64,000 bases of DNA from CAVZOY01 sp963777095 (GCA_963777095.1 CAVZOY010000006.1:682001-746000), one strand, 5' to 3'. Shown: positions 7,762 through 17,164, numbered from the stretch's first letter. A program made the numbers and translations. Notes: generated from the sequence alone by a model not told the origin.

Positions 7762-7798
7762 CGACGGCGCCGTCTCCCCCTGGGGGACGGCGCCGTCG
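7762..7798 (+). terminator. Hairpin terminator after the DUF4190 gene
   Basis: CGACGGCGCCGTC pairs perfectly with GACGGCGCCGTCG over 13 bases, with the C and G runs between them able to extend the stem. There is no U-tract, as is common in GC-rich actinobacteria. Confidence 0.7.
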
Positions 7799-7825
7799 CG
7801 CTGTCCGGGCCCGGGACGACGACGA

Positions 7826-7887
7826 GACTCGCGCTGCGGTGCCCGGACTCGCGTTCTGCCACGAGTCCGGGCACCGCGCTGCGAGTT
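7826..7887. repeat. Interspersed palindrome, ACTCGCG family, copy 2
   Basis: Inner arms 7836-7851 and 7862-7877 are perfectly complementary over 16 bases around a 10-base loop; outer arms 7826-7835 and 7878-7887 pair with wobbles. It lies between the 3' ends of two convergent genes, right after a conventional hairpin, and could end transcription from both sides. Confidence 0.75.
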
Positions 7888-7891
7888 CCGC

Positions 7892-8695
7892 CTACCGGTC
7901 GCGCAGGAAGGCGACGATCCCGTCCTCGTCGTTGGTGAGCGTCACGTCGGTGGCGGCCGCGAGCACCTCCGGGTGCGCGTGCGCCATGGCGACGGCGCGG
8001 CCGCCGGCCTCGCGGATCCAGTCGAACGCGGCGACGTCGTTGGGCATGTCGCCGAAGTAGACGATGTCGGCCGGCTCGACGCCGTGCTCCGCCGCGACCC
8101 GTGCCAGGCCGGTCGCCTTCGTGACGCCCGGGGCCGAGATCTCGGCCAGGGCGTCGCCGGACGACGTGGTCACCGTCGCGTCGTCGCCCACGACGGCGGA
8201 CACCAGCTCGACGAAGGCGTCCCGCGGCATCGTCTCCGAGCGCACGAGCAGCTTGGCCGCCGGCGCCTGCAGCATCTCCTCGAGCGTCGCCTCCTCCACA
8301 CCCGGGGCGTCGATGTCCCACCGCGGGCGGTAGTGCGGCTCGTGCCGGAACTCCAGGCCGTACTCCACGGCGAACCACATGTCCGCGTGGGCATCGCGCA
8401 GCTCGGCGGTGATGACGCGGAGACGGTCGGGGTGCAGGGCCAGCTCGTCGAGGATCGCGAAGCTCTCGAGGTCGAGCAGCACGGCACCGTTGCAGCACAC
8501 CGCCGTCCCGACGGGCACGACCTCGCGGATCTCGCGCATCCAGCGCGGCGGACGCCCGGTCGCCAGGACGACCGGCACGCCCTCGGCCCGCCAGCGCTCC
8601 AGCTCGCGCATCGTCGCCGGGCTGACCGTCTCGTCGCGGCGCAGCAGGGTGCCGTCCATGTCGGTGGCGATCAGCCGGGGTCGCCAGTCAGACAT
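7892..8695 (-). CDS. HAD superfamily phosphatase, Cof subfamily (first of a pair)
   Basis: 267-residue type IIB HAD hydrolase. Motif I is IATDMDGTLL near residue 10, motif II VVLATGRPP near 45, lysine motif APGVTKATGL near 185 and motif IV YFGDMPNDVAAFDW near 210; the region between is the C2 cap. Such enzymes dephosphorylate sugar phosphates or small metabolites in the cytosol. It follows the paralogous HAD gene by 11 bases in an apparent serS-HAD-HAD operon. The substrate is unknown. Confidence 0.88.
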   Translation of the reverse strand: MSDWRPRLIATDMDGTLLRRDETVSPATMRELERWRAEGVPVVLATGRPPRWMREIREVVPVGTAVCCNGAVLLDLESFAILDELALHPDRLRVITAELRDAHADMWFAVEYGLEFRHEPHYRPRWDIDAPGVEEATLEEMLQAPAAKLLVRSETMPRDAFVELVSAVVGDDATVTTSSGDALAEISAPGVTKATGLARVAAEHGVEPADIVYFGDMPNDVAAFDWIREAGGRAVAMAHAHPEVLAAATDVTLTNDEDGIVAFLRDR

Positions 8696-8706
8696 CGCGC
8701 ATCCGG

Positions 8707-9622
8707 TCAGACACCGAGCACCGCCTCCAGGTACTGCGCGACGCCGTCCGCGTCGTGCCCGCTGGTCAGCTCCGCCGCGGCGGCCCGCACGGCGGGGTGG
8801 GCGTTGGCGACGGCGACCGTCCGGCCGCCCGCGGCGGCCACGGCCTGCAGCATCGGGACGTCGTTGGGCATGTCCCCGAACACGAGGACGTCGCCGAACC
8901 CGACCGCGTACCGGTCCAGCGCCACCGCCAGCCCGCTCGCCTTCGTGATGCCGGGCGGCAGCACCTCGATGAAGCCCAGCCCCGCGTGCGTCACCTCGGC
9001 CTCGACCGGGTCGACCACCCGCCGGGCCAGCGCCAGCAGCTCGTCCTGACCGAGCGTCGGCCGAGCGCAGGAACACCTTGAGGACGGCGCCCGGCGGCAG
9101 CACCTCGTGCCGAGGCAGCAATTGCGACGGCTCGGGGTAGGGCCAGTCGAAGCCGTGCTGCACCCGCAGGGGGCTGCCCTGACGGGCGAGGGCCTGCTCG
9201 GCGGCGTCCTCGACGGCCACGCTGAGCTCCCCGGCGACCGACTCGATGCGGTCGATCACCGCCTGCGCGTGGTCCCGGGGCAGCCCGATCGTGCGCAGCA
9301 CCTCGTCCCGCTCCAGGTCGACGACGTAGCCGCCCTGGGCCAGCACCGCGATCCCGCGGCGGGCCAGCGCCTCGCGCACGCTGTCGAGCAGCCGCGGCCC
9401 GCGGCCGGTCACGCCCACCACCGGGATGCCGGCCGCCCAGCAGGCCTCGAGCGCGGCGCGGCTGCGCGGGCTCACGTGACCGGCGGAGTCCAGCAGCGTC
9501 CCGTCGAGGTCGGTGGCCACCAGCCGTGGGCGCCAGCCGTCGGCCTGCGGCGGCGGGACGACGAGGCCCGCGTCCGGCGCCGGGGCGGCGTGCGGGATCG
9601 CCGTCGGGACGCGGTCGGTCAT
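8707..9622 (-). CDS. HAD superfamily phosphatase, Cof subfamily (second of a pair), frameshifted
   Basis: Paralogue of the neighbouring HAD protein with an extra proline-rich N-terminus of about 30 residues. Motif I RLVATDLDGTLLDSAG, motif II VVGVTGRGPR, lysine motif PGITKASGLAVAL and motif IV VFGDMPNDVPML. The frame changes by one surplus base near 9058, between ...FLRSADA and QDELLALARRVV; both halves match the family, so a sequence error is likely. The ATG overlaps the serS stop codon (ATGA), which implies translational coupling to seryl-tRNA synthetase. Confidence 0.82.
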
Positions 9623-10920
9623 GCGGCCGGAGGCGGGACCGGAGCCACGAGCTTCATCCCGGGCGTCAGCGCCTCCACGCCACCCAGCCACGGGCGCAGC
9701 GCCGGCGGGACGTGCACCGATCCGTCGGACCGCTGGTGCACCTCGAGCAGGCAGGCGATGGTGCGGGCGATGGCGCACAGGGTGCCGTTGAGCGTCGCGG
9801 CCGTCTGCGGCTTGCCGTCGGCGTCGCGGAAGCGGATGCCCAGCCGCCGCGCCTGGAACGTGGTGCAGTCCGACGTCGACGTGAGCTCCCGGTAGGTGCC
9901 CTGCGACGGGAACCACGCCTCGATGTCGAACTTGCGCGCCGCGCTCGTGCCCAGGTCGCCGGCGGCGATGTCGACGACGCGGTAGGGCAGCTCCAATTCG
10001 GTGAGGAACTCCTCCTCCCACTGCAGCAGCCGCCGGTGCTCGGCCGCCGCCTCGTCGGGAGTGCAGAAGCTGAACATCTCGACCTTGTCGAACCAGTGCA
10101 CGCGCACGATGCCCTTGGTGTCCTTGCCGTACGACCCGGCCTCGCGGCGGAAGCACGACGACCACCCGGCGTACCGGCGCGGTCCGGAAGCCAGGTCGAG
10201 CACCTCGTTGGCGTGCATGCCGGCGAGCGCGACCTCCGACGTGCCGACGAGGTAGAGGTCGTCCCGCTCGATCTTGTAGACCTCCTCGGAGTGCGCGCCG
10301 AGGAAGCCGGTGCCCTCCATCGCCTCCGGCCGCACGAGCGCCGGGGCCACCACGGGCGTGAAGCCTGCGGACACGGCGCGGCCGATCGCGAGCTGGGCCA
10401 GGGCGAACTCGAGCAGCGCGCCCGGCCCGGTCAGGAAGTAGAAACGGGCGCCGGACACCTTGGCGCCGCGCTCGAGGTCGATCGCCCCGAGCAGCTCGCC
10501 GATCTCGACGTGGTCGCGGACGGCGAAGTCGTACGCCGGCACGTCGCCGACGCGGCGGAGCTCGACCGCGTCGTCCTCACCGCCGGGCGGAACGCCGTCG
10601 TGGACGACGTTCGGCACGGTCAGGTGCGCGGCCCGCAGGGCGGCGTCGGCGGCGCGCTGGGCCTCCTCGGCCTCCTTGACCTCGGCGGCCAGCGCCTTGG
10701 CCCGCTCGAGCACCGCCGGCCGCTCCTCGGGGGATGCCTTCTTCACTGCCTGGGAGGCGGTCTTCTGCTCCCCGCGCAGGTCGTCGGCGCGCTTGACGGC
10801 CGCACGGCGGGCGGCGTCCGCGGTGAGGAGCGCGTCGACCAGGGACTCGTCGGCTCCCCGGATCCGCTGGCTGGCACGGACTGTGTCGGGGTGCTCGCGC
10901 ACGAGTCGCAGGTCGATCAC
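9619..10920 (-). CDS. serS: Seryl-tRNA synthetase
   Basis: 433-residue class II aminoacyl-tRNA synthetase that charges tRNA-Ser in the cytosol. The N-terminal 110 residues form the tRNA-binding coiled coil (runs of Arg/Glu/Ala heptads); motif 1 is in the YFLTGPGALLEFALAQLA region, motif 2 in GWSSCFRREAGSYGKDTKG and motif 3 in LNGTLCAIARTIACLLE. Normal length. GTG start at 10920 (protein begins MIDLRLVREH) six bases after TACGAT. Downstream it overlaps the first of two HAD phosphatase genes by four bases. Confidence 0.95.
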   Translation of the reverse strand: MIDLRLVREHPDTVRASQRIRGADESLVDALLTADAARRAAVKRADDLRGEQKTASQAVKKASPEERPAVLERAKALAAEVKEAEEAQRAADAALRAAHLTVPNVVHDGVPPGGEDDAVELRRVGDVPAYDFAVRDHVEIGELLGAIDLERGAKVSGARFYFLTGPGALLEFALAQLAIGRAVSAGFTPVVAPALVRPEAMEGTGFLGAHSEEVYKIERDDLYLVGTSEVALAGMHANEVLDLASGPRRYAGWSSCFRREAGSYGKDTKGIVRVHWFDKVEMFSFCTPDEAAAEHRRLLQWEEEFLTELELPYRVVDIAAGDLGTSAARKFDIEAWFPSQGTYRELTSTSDCTTFQARRLGIRFRDADGKPQTAATLNGTLCAIARTIACLLEVHQRSDGSVHVPPALRPWLGGVEALTPGMKLVAPVPPPAA

Positions 10921-10926
10921 CCGACG

Positions 10927-10932
10927 ATCGTA
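10927..10932 (-). promoter_or_regulatory. -10 hexamer of leaderless promoter for serS
   Basis: TACGAT on the minus strand, six bases before the GTG start. Confidence 0.55.
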
Positions 10933-11020
10933 GGCAGCGGCCGGGGCGGGCACCGGTGCGCGTCGGACGTCCGCCGTCCCGACGACTTCAGCGAGGGCCC
11001 GCATGTGCCGATGAGAACGC

Positions 11021-11527
11021 GTGACCACCGTGTACCAGCCGCTCGACGAGACCTCCGCTCTTCCCGCGCTCCGCGAGGCCCTCCGGAGCGGTTCACCGTG
11101 CGATCAGGTGCTGGCCGCCGAGCAGCTCGGCCTGCTGGGCGACGGCACCGGGACCGGCGTGCTCGAGAGCGCGGTGAGCGACGAGGACCGTCCGCTCGTC
11201 GTCCGCCGGTCGGCCGCCACCGCGCTCGGCCGGATCGGCTGGACCCGGTCCACCGACCCCCTGTCCCGGGTGCTCGCCCGGTCCGAGGACCCGGCGCTGC
11301 GGTGCGCCGCCGCCGAGGCCCTCGGCCGGATCGGCGACCCCGCAGCTCTGCCCGCGCTCACCGCCGGGCTCGCCTCTCCCGCGGTCGAGGTCCGCCGGAC
11401 CTGCGCCGGGGCCCTGTCCCGCCTCGGCGCCGAGGGCCGTGAGTGGCTCGGTGTGCTGGCCGCCGGTGGCGGCGTGGCCGCCGGCGCGGCCCGCGAGGCG
11501 CTGGAGATCGTCGCGCCCCGCTTCTGA
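11021..11527 (+). CDS. HEAT-repeat protein
   Basis: 168-residue alpha-solenoid protein of PBS-lyase-type HEAT repeats. At least three repeats are visible: AATALGRIGWTRSTDPLSRV, AAEALGRIGDPAALPALTAG and ALSRLGAEGREWLGVLA. These form protein-binding scaffolds; no catalytic motif is present and the partner is unknown. GTG start without a clear ribosome-binding site, divergent from serS by 100 bases. A tandem palindrome follows its stop codon. Confidence 0.8.
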   Translation: MTTVYQPLDETSALPALREALRSGSPCDQVLAAEQLGLLGDGTGTGVLESAVSDEDRPLVVRRSAATALGRIGWTRSTDPLSRVLARSEDPALRCAAAEALGRIGDPAALPALTAGLASPAVEVRRTCAGALSRLGAEGREWLGVLAAGGGVAAGAAREALEIVAPRF

Positions 11528-11537
11528 CCCCGTTCGC

Positions 11538-11599
11538 GTCGAGATCGGCGATCTCGCACGCTTTCGCCCGGCAAGGCGTACGAGATCGGCGATCTCGAC
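11538..11599. repeat. Tandem palindromes forming a long inverted repeat upstream of guaB1
   Basis: The 17-mer CGAGATCGGCGATCTCG occurs at 11540-11556 and again at 11581-11597. Each copy is itself a palindrome with 8-base arms about a single G. The flanks extend the similarity so the whole is an inverted repeat with about 26-base arms around TCGCCCGG. It can be read as two operators 41 base pairs apart or as a transcription terminator for the HEAT gene. Confidence 0.75.
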
Positions 11600-11640
11600 G
11601 ACGTGGGACGCGGCCCGCTCCGATGCGCGACCATGGAGCC

Positions 11641-13074
11641 ATGCGTTTCCTCGGTGACCGCCGTCCGCCCACCGACCTGACCTACGCGGACGTCTTCATG
11701 GTGCCCAACTCCTCGACGGTGGGGTCCCGCCTCGAGGTCGACCTGGCCACGCCGGACGGCGTCGGCACGACGATCCCGGTGGTCGTCGCCAACATGACCG
11801 CGATCTCCGGCCGGCGGATGGCCGAGACCGTCGCCCGGCGCGGCGGCCTCGCCGTGCTGCCGCAGGACATCCCGGTCGACGTGATCGGCGACGTCGCCGC
11901 CTGGCTCAAGACCCGCCACCCCGTGTACGACACGGCGATCACGCTGTCGGCGACGTCCACCGTGGGCGAGGCGCTGTCGCTGCTGACCAAGCGCGCGCAC
12001 GGCATCGTCGTGGTCGTCTCCGACTCCGGGTCGGTGCTCGGCGTGGTCACCGACGGCGCGTGCCAGGGCGTCGACCGGTTCACCCAGCTGGCCCAGGTGA
12101 TGGTCGAGGACCCGCTCACGATCCCGGCCGGCTCCGACCTGCCCAAGATCTACGACGTCCTCGCGGAGGCGCGGGTCGAGGCCGCGCCGGTGGTCGAGGG
12201 CGACCGGCTGGTCGGCGTGATCACTCGCAAGGGCGCGCTGCGGTCGGCGATCTACACGCCGGCGGTGAACGCGTCGGGCGAGCTGCTGACGGCGGCCGCG
12301 GTCGGCATCAACGGCGACGTCGCCGGCAAGGCGCGCGCCTTGCTCGACGCCGGTGTCGACGTGCTGGTGGTCGACACCGCGCACGGCCACCAGGAGAAGG
12401 CGGTGGAGGCGGTCCGCGCGGTGCGGTCCGTCGCCGGGTCCGTGCCGGTCGTCGCCGGCAACGTGGTGACGCCGGAGGGCACCCGCGATCTCATCGAGGC
12501 GGGAGCGGACGTCGTCAAGGTCGGCGTCGGCCCGGGCGCCATGTGCACCACGCGGATGATGACCGGCGTCGGCCGGCCGCAGTTCTCCGCCGTCGAGGAG
12601 TGCGCCGCCGCGGCCCGCGCGCTGGGCCGGCACGTCTGGGCGGACGGCGGCGTGCGGCACCCCCGCGACGTCGCGCTGGCGCTCGCGGCGGGTGCGGCCA
12701 ACGTGATGGTCGGCTCGTGGTTCGCCGGCACGTTCGAGTCGGCCGGCGACATCCACGACGACGGCGGACGGCTCTACAAGGAGTCGTTCGGAATGGCCTC
12801 GGCGCGCGCGGTCAAGGCGCGGACGTCGACCCAGTCCGGCTTCGACCGTGCCAGGGCCGGCCTGTTCGAAGAGGGCATCTCGTCCTCGCGGATGTACCTG
12901 GACCCGGCGCGGCCCGGCGTCGAGGACCTGATCGACGGGATCGTCGCGGGCGTCCGGTCGTCGTGCACGTACGCGGGCGCGCGGACCGTCGACGAGCTGC
13001 ACGACAAGGCGGTGCTCGGGGTGCAGAGCGCGGCCGGCTACGAGGAGGGCCGGCCGCTGCCGACGTCCTGGTGA
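11641..13074 (+). CDS. guaB1: GuaB1 family IMP dehydrogenase-related protein (probable GMP reductase)
   Basis: 477-residue IMPDH/GMPR-fold enzyme with a CBS-domain pair inserted at about residues 95-205. The catalytic loop KVGVGPGAMCTTRMMTGVG carries the active-site cysteine, and PVVAGNVVTPEGTRDL and WADGGVRHPRDVALAL are the phosphate-binding strands. The N-terminal sequence RFLGDRRPPTDLTYADVF is typical of the actinobacterial GuaB1 group, which in mycobacteria has been reported to be a GMP reductase rather than an IMP dehydrogenase. It would recycle guanine to adenine nucleotides. The last codon overlaps the GTG of the metallopeptidase gene. Confidence 0.9.
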   Translation: MRFLGDRRPPTDLTYADVFMVPNSSTVGSRLEVDLATPDGVGTTIPVVVANMTAISGRRMAETVARRGGLAVLPQDIPVDVIGDVAAWLKTRHPVYDTAITLSATSTVGEALSLLTKRAHGIVVVVSDSGSVLGVVTDGACQGVDRFTQLAQVMVEDPLTIPAGSDLPKIYDVLAEARVEAAPVVEGDRLVGVITRKGALRSAIYTPAVNASGELLTAAAVGINGDVAGKARALLDAGVDVLVVDTAHGHQEKAVEAVRAVRSVAGSVPVVAGNVVTPEGTRDLIEAGADVVKVGVGPGAMCTTRMMTGVGRPQFSAVEECAAAARALGRHVWADGGVRHPRDVALALAAGAANVMVGSWFAGTFESAGDIHDDGGRLYKESFGMASARAVKARTSTQSGFDRARAGLFEEGISSSRMYLDPARPGVEDLIDGIVAGVRSSCTYAGARTVDELHDKAVLGVQSAAGYEEGRPLPTSW

Positions 13075-13418
13075 AGCCGCTCCCCCCGCCGGTCTTCGAG
13101 TCGCTGGTCGCCGATGCGCTGGACCAGGTGCCGCCCGAGCTGATGGCGCTGACCGACAACGTCGTCGTGCTCGTGGAGGACCGCAACGAGGAGGAGCCCG
13201 ACCTGCTCGGGCTCTACGAGGGCTACGCGCTGACCGAGCGCGGCTGGGAGTACGGCGGGGCCCTGCCGGACCGGATCATGATCTACCGCGAGGCAATCTG
13301 CGACATCTGCGAGACCGAGGAGGACGTGGTCGAGGAGGTGCTGATCACCGTCGTCCACGAGATCGCGCACCACTTCGGCATCGACGACGACCGGCTGCAC
13401 GAGCTCGGCTGGGGCTAG
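13071..13418 (+). CDS. Metallopeptidase family protein (minimal zincin)
   Basis: 115-residue single-domain protein of the DUF1025/zincin-like family. The zinc-binding helix is VVHEIAHHFGIDDDRLHELG, i.e. HExxH followed by a downstream Asp, near the C-terminus. An acidic N-terminal half with ICDICETEEDVVEEVL precedes it. Its substrate is not known. GTG start overlaps the guaB1 stop (GTGA), so it is probably translated with guaB1. Its own stop codon lies inside the -10 hexamer of the next gene. Confidence 0.85.
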   Translation: MKPLPPPVFESLVADALDQVPPELMALTDNVVVLVEDRNEEEPDLLGLYEGYALTERGWEYGGALPDRIMIYREAICDICETEEDVVEEVLITVVHEIAHHFGIDDDRLHELGWG

Positions 13419-13421
13419 CGT
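13416..13421 (+). promoter_or_regulatory. -10 hexamer of leaderless promoter for small membrane protein
   Basis: TAGCGT, six bases before the ATG at 13428; its TAG is the stop codon of the upstream gene. Confidence 0.5.
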
Positions 13422-13427
13422 CGCGCC

Positions 13428-13682
13428 ATGGCGTACTCGTCGCCCGCGGCGGGGCTCCCCCATCGGACGTCGTTGTTCGTCGGCAGCGTCGTGGTCGGCG
13501 TGCTGACCTCGCCGTTCGCCGCGGTGTGGACGTTCGTGCTGGGCCTCGGGGTCATGCTGGCGGCCGTGTTCATCGGCCGTGGCCGCCTCGACGGCGCTGC
13601 GGGTGCCTTCTTCGTCATCGCCGGCGGGCTCGTCGCCGGGACGCTGCCCTACCTGCTGCTCGGGCTGCTCCAGTACGGCTGA
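13428..13682 (+). CDS. Small membrane protein, unknown function
   Basis: 84 residues with two or three predicted membrane helices (about 15-35, 37-50 and 57-80) and a short basic loop GRGRLDG. No family recognised. Chosen start is six bases after a TAGCGT hexamer that also holds the previous gene's stop codon. It sits between the metallopeptidase and a GroES-like gene, each with its own leaderless promoter signal. Confidence 0.6.
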   Translation: MAYSSPAAGLPHRTSLFVGSVVVGVLTSPFAAVWTFVLGLGVMLAAVFIGRGRLDGAAGAFFVIAGGLVAGTLPYLLLGLLQYG

Positions 13683-13694
13683 TCGGCCGCCGGG

Positions 13695-13700
13695 TAGCGT
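13695..13700 (+). promoter_or_regulatory. -10 hexamer of leaderless promoter for GroES-like gene
   Basis: TAGCGT, seven bases before the GTG at 13708. Confidence 0.5.
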
Positions 13701-13707
13701 CGAGGAC

Positions 13708-14055
13708 GTGCCCGACGCCGCCTCCTTGCCCGCCGACAAGGGCGGTGGGCTGCCGATCAAGATGCTGCACGACCGGATCCTGGTGGCGCTGCGCAAGGAG
13801 GACGGCGAGCGCCGCTCGACCGGCGGCATCCTCATCCCGGCGACCGCCCAGGTGGCCAAGCGGCTGGTGTGGGGCGAGGCCCGGGGCGTCGGCGGCAACG
13901 TGCGGCAGGTCAAGGTCGGCGACCAGGTGCTGTTCTCCCCCGAGGACCAGCACGAGGTCGAGGTGCACGGCGAGGAGCTGATCATCCTGCGCGAGCGGGA
14001 CGTGCACGCCGTCGCCGCCGAGCGCATCGAGGAAGCGACCGGCCTCTACCTCTGA
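13708..14055 (+). CDS. GroES-like co-chaperonin paralogue
   Basis: 115 residues covering a complete GroES fold: PIKMLHDRILVAL strand, mobile loop with STGGILIPATAQVAKR (the Ile-Leu-Ile tripeptide corresponds to the GroEL-binding IVL), VKVGDQVLFSPEDQHEVEV and the closing EELIILRERDVHAV. It carries an extra acidic N-terminus and about ten extra C-terminal residues, and no groEL is nearby. Probably a divergent second GroES rather than the main one. GTG start fits the upstream TAGCGT; no ribosome-binding site. Confidence 0.8.
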   Translation: MPDAASLPADKGGGLPIKMLHDRILVALRKEDGERRSTGGILIPATAQVAKRLVWGEARGVGGNVRQVKVGDQVLFSPEDQHEVEVHGEELIILRERDVHAVAAERIEEATGLYL

Positions 14056-14067
14056 GCGTCCGCGTGG

Positions 14068-14073
14068 CATCGT
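14068..14073 (+). promoter_or_regulatory. Possible -10 hexamer of leaderless promoter for panE
   Basis: CATCGT, seven bases before the ATG at 14081. Weaker than the TAGSNT cases. Confidence 0.35.
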
Positions 14074-14080
14074 TCGCCGC

Positions 14081-14954
14081 ATGCGCGTCGCGGTGCTGGG
14101 GCCCGGCGGAGTCGGTGGCCTCCTCGCGACACTGCTGTCCTGCGCCGGGCACGACGTGCTCTGCGTCGCCCGGCCGGGGACCGCGGCGTACCTCGCGGAG
14201 CACGGGCTCCGGCTGACCAGCGACCGCTACGGCGAGGTGACCGCGCAACCGGACGCCGCGAACCGGCTCGATCGACCGGTCGACGTCTGCCTGGTCACGC
14301 CCAAGGCCACCCAACTGGACGACGCCCTCGCGCCGCGTGCCCGCCTCCGAGCTCGGCGGCGCCGTCCTGGTGCCGCTGCTCAACGGCGTCGAGCACATGG
14401 CGCTGCTGCGCGAGCGCTACCCGGCGGCGCGCGTCGTGGCCGGCGCCATCCAGGTCGTCGCCAGCCGCACCGCCCCCGGCGAGTACCGGCACGAGGGTCA
14501 GCTGTGCGCCGTCCGCCTGGGGCCGGGCGCCGACGCGCTGGCGGCCGCGCTCGAGGACGCCGGCGTCGACGTCCTCGTCCGCTCGGACGAGGCGCGGCTG
14601 CTGTGGGACAAGCTCTGCTTCCTCGCGCCGGTCGCGCTGCTGACGACGTCCGCGGCCGAGCCGCTCGGCGTCGTGCGCGACGAGCACGGCGCAGAACTGC
14701 GCGCCGTCATCGACGAGGTGGCCGCAGTGGCGCGAGCCGAGGGGGCGCCGGCCGATCCTGAATCGACGTGGGGCTTCGTCCAGGGCGTGCCGGCCGGCAT
14801 GACGTCGTCGATGCAGCGTGACGCCGCCGCCGGGCTGCCCACCGAGCTCGAGGCGATCGGCGGCGCGGTCCTGCGAGCGGCAGAGCGGCACGGCGTCGAC
14901 GTCCCGGTCACCCGGCGGATCGTCGAGGAGCTCCGCGCCCGCCTCGGCGACTGA
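14081..14954 (+). CDS. 2-dehydropantoate 2-reductase family protein, frameshifted
   Basis: NADPH-dependent ketopantoate reductase family (pantothenate branch), although many actinobacterial members act on other 2-keto acids. N-terminal Rossmann motif MRVAVLGPGGVGGLLATLL, substrate-loop VPLLNGVEHMALLRERYP, catalytic-helix lysine in LWDKLCFLAPVALLTT and the C-terminal helical part with GMTSSMQRDAAAGLPTELEA. One surplus C near 14333 (GCGCCGCG) changes frame between ...QLDDALA and RVPASELGGAVL; joining the two gives a complete protein of about 290 residues. Confidence 0.82.
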
Positions 14955-15052
14955 CGGCGACGAGCGTGCCCGCGTCGGTGCATCCAGGGCCGAGCATCGA
15001 CGGGAACCCATACTGTCTCGGAGATCGAGACGTCCCTCGGCGAAAGAAGCGC

Positions 15053-17159
15053 ATGGCACGGCTCCGCTGGCTCCTCCCGCTGCTCGTCCTGCTGGTCTGG
15101 CTGGGCAGCGCCGCGCCGCTGAGCGCCCTCGGCGGCAAGCTCAGCGGCCTGCAGGAGAACGACATCCTCGCGTTCCTCCCCGACAGCGCCGAGTCCACGC
15201 GCGTCCAGGAGCTGCAGGCGCAGTTCCAGCCCACCGAGTCGATCCCCGCCCTCCTGCTCTGGGAGAACACCGACGGCATCGACCGGCCCGCGCTCGCCGA
15301 GATCCAGGAACGGATCCAGGCGGCGACCCGGGTGGCCGAGGACGCCGACGCGCTGGTCGGCGAGGCCTCCCCGCCGATCCCCTCCGCGGACGGTCAGGCG
15401 GTCCAGGTCTTCCTGCCGCTGAGCCCCGACCTCGGCGACGACCTGCTCCCGGTGGTCGACGACCTCCGAGCCGCGATCGAGGTCGACGGCACGGAGTCCT
15501 TCGTCACCGGCCCGGCGGGCATCTTCGCCGACTTCTCCGCGGTGTTCGAGGGCATCGACGGGCTGCTCCTGCTGGCCGCGTTCGGCGTCGTCCTGGTGAT
15601 CCTGCTGGTCGTCTACCGCAGCCCGCTGCTCCCCCTGCTGGTCATCGCCACGGCCGGCCTCGCACTCACCGCCGCCAACGCGGTCGCCTACCTGCTGGCC
15701 GACGGCGGCGCCATCACGGTCAACGGCCAGAGCCAGGGCATCGCGTCGATCCTGGTCGTGGGTGCGGCCACCGATTACGGGCTGCTCCTGGTCGCCCGCT
15801 TCCGCGAGGAGCTGCGTCGCGAGCGGTCCAAGTACGCGGCCATGCGCGTCGCCCTGCACCGGTCGTGGGAGCCGATCGTCGCGTCGGGTGCGACGGTCGT
15901 CCTCGGCGTCCTCTGCCTGCTGCTGTCCGACCTCGGCTCCAACCGCGGCCTCGGGCCGATCTCCGCGGTGAGCGTCGCCTTCGCCGTCCTGGCCGCCCTG
16001 ACCTTCCTGCCGGCGGCGCTCACGCTGCTCGGCCGGGCCGCGTTCTGGCCCTTCCGGCCCACGTACGGCGAGGAGCCGAAGCAGGGGCGCGGCTGGCCCC
16101 GGGTCGCCGCACTCGTAGGCCGGCGCCCCCGGCGGGTGCTCGCGGTGAGCGTGGGCGCACTCATCGCCGCGGCGGTCTTCGCGCCCACCTACGCGGCCGA
16201 CGGCATCCCCATCTCCGACGCCATCCAGGGCGAGTCCGACGGCGTCGCGGGCCAGGAGGCGCTCGGCCGGCACTTCGACGCCGGCAGCGGGAGCCCGACG
16301 GTCATCGTCACGCCGGAGGACGACGTGGCCCGCGGTCGCGGAGGCCGCCGCCGCGACCGCCGACGTCGCCGCCGTCGTCCCGTTCACGGGCGGCCTTCCG
16401 CTGCCGGGCGCCGGACCGCTCGTCGCCGACGGGCTCGTCCGCCTCGACGTCACGCTGGACGTCGCGCCCGACAGCACCGCCGCGGTCGACGCCGTCCAGA
16501 ACCTGCGGACGACGCTCGACGCGGCCGACCCCGGCGCGATCGTGGGCGGGGAGACCGCCAGCAACCTCGACGCCCGCGAGAGCGGCGCTCGCGACCTGCG
16601 GGTGATCGTGCCGACGGTGCTCGTCGTCATCACGCTCGTGCTGGCGCTGCTGCTGCGGTCCCTCGTCGCCCCGGTGCTGCTCATCGCCACCGTGGTGCTC
16701 AGCGTCGGCGCGACGGTCGGGATCGCGGCCCTGCTCTTCGAGAACGTCTTCGGGTTCCCGGGCAGCGACCCGGCGATCCTGCTGATCGCGTTCGTCTTCC
16801 TGGTCGCGCTCGGGATCGACTACAACATCTTCCTGATGACCCGAGCGCGGGAGGAGTCGGCGCAGCACGGGACGAAGAACGGCGTCCTGCGCGCCCTCGC
16901 GGTGACCGGCGGGGTGATCACCAGCGCCGGCATGGTGCTCGCCGCGACCTTCGGGGCGCTGTCGGTGCTGCCGCTGCTGTTCCTCGCGCAGATGGCGTTC
17001 CTGGTCGGCTTCGGCGTCCTGCTCGACACGTTCGTCGTCCGGTCGCTGGTCGTCCCGTCGGCGGTCGCGCTGATCGGCGAGAAGACGTGGTGGCCCAGCC
17101 GGCTGTCGCGCCGTCCGGCGGCGGAGCCGGAGCCGGAGTCCGAGCTCGCCCGGGTCTGA
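15053..17159 (+). CDS. MMPL family transporter (RND superfamily), frameshifted
   Basis: About 700 residues when joined, with the two-halved RND layout: one helix, an extracytoplasmic domain, five helices, and the same again. Family motifs are present in each half: VGAATDYGLLLVAR in TM4 and LGIDYNIFLMTRAREE in TM10. Members export lipids, siderophores or drugs using the proton gradient. The frame changes by one surplus base near 16334 (CCCGCGGTCG), after VTPEDDVAR. ATG at 15053 follows GAAAGAAG; CATACT at 15009 may be the -10 element. A DUF5655 gene follows after five bases and may be cotranscribed. Confidence 0.85.
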
Positions 17160-17164
17160 TCCGG

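Noticed and set aside
15053..17159. MMPL transporter as a true pseudogene
   Set aside because: Single surplus base in an otherwise complete protein, the same type of break as in clearly essential genes.
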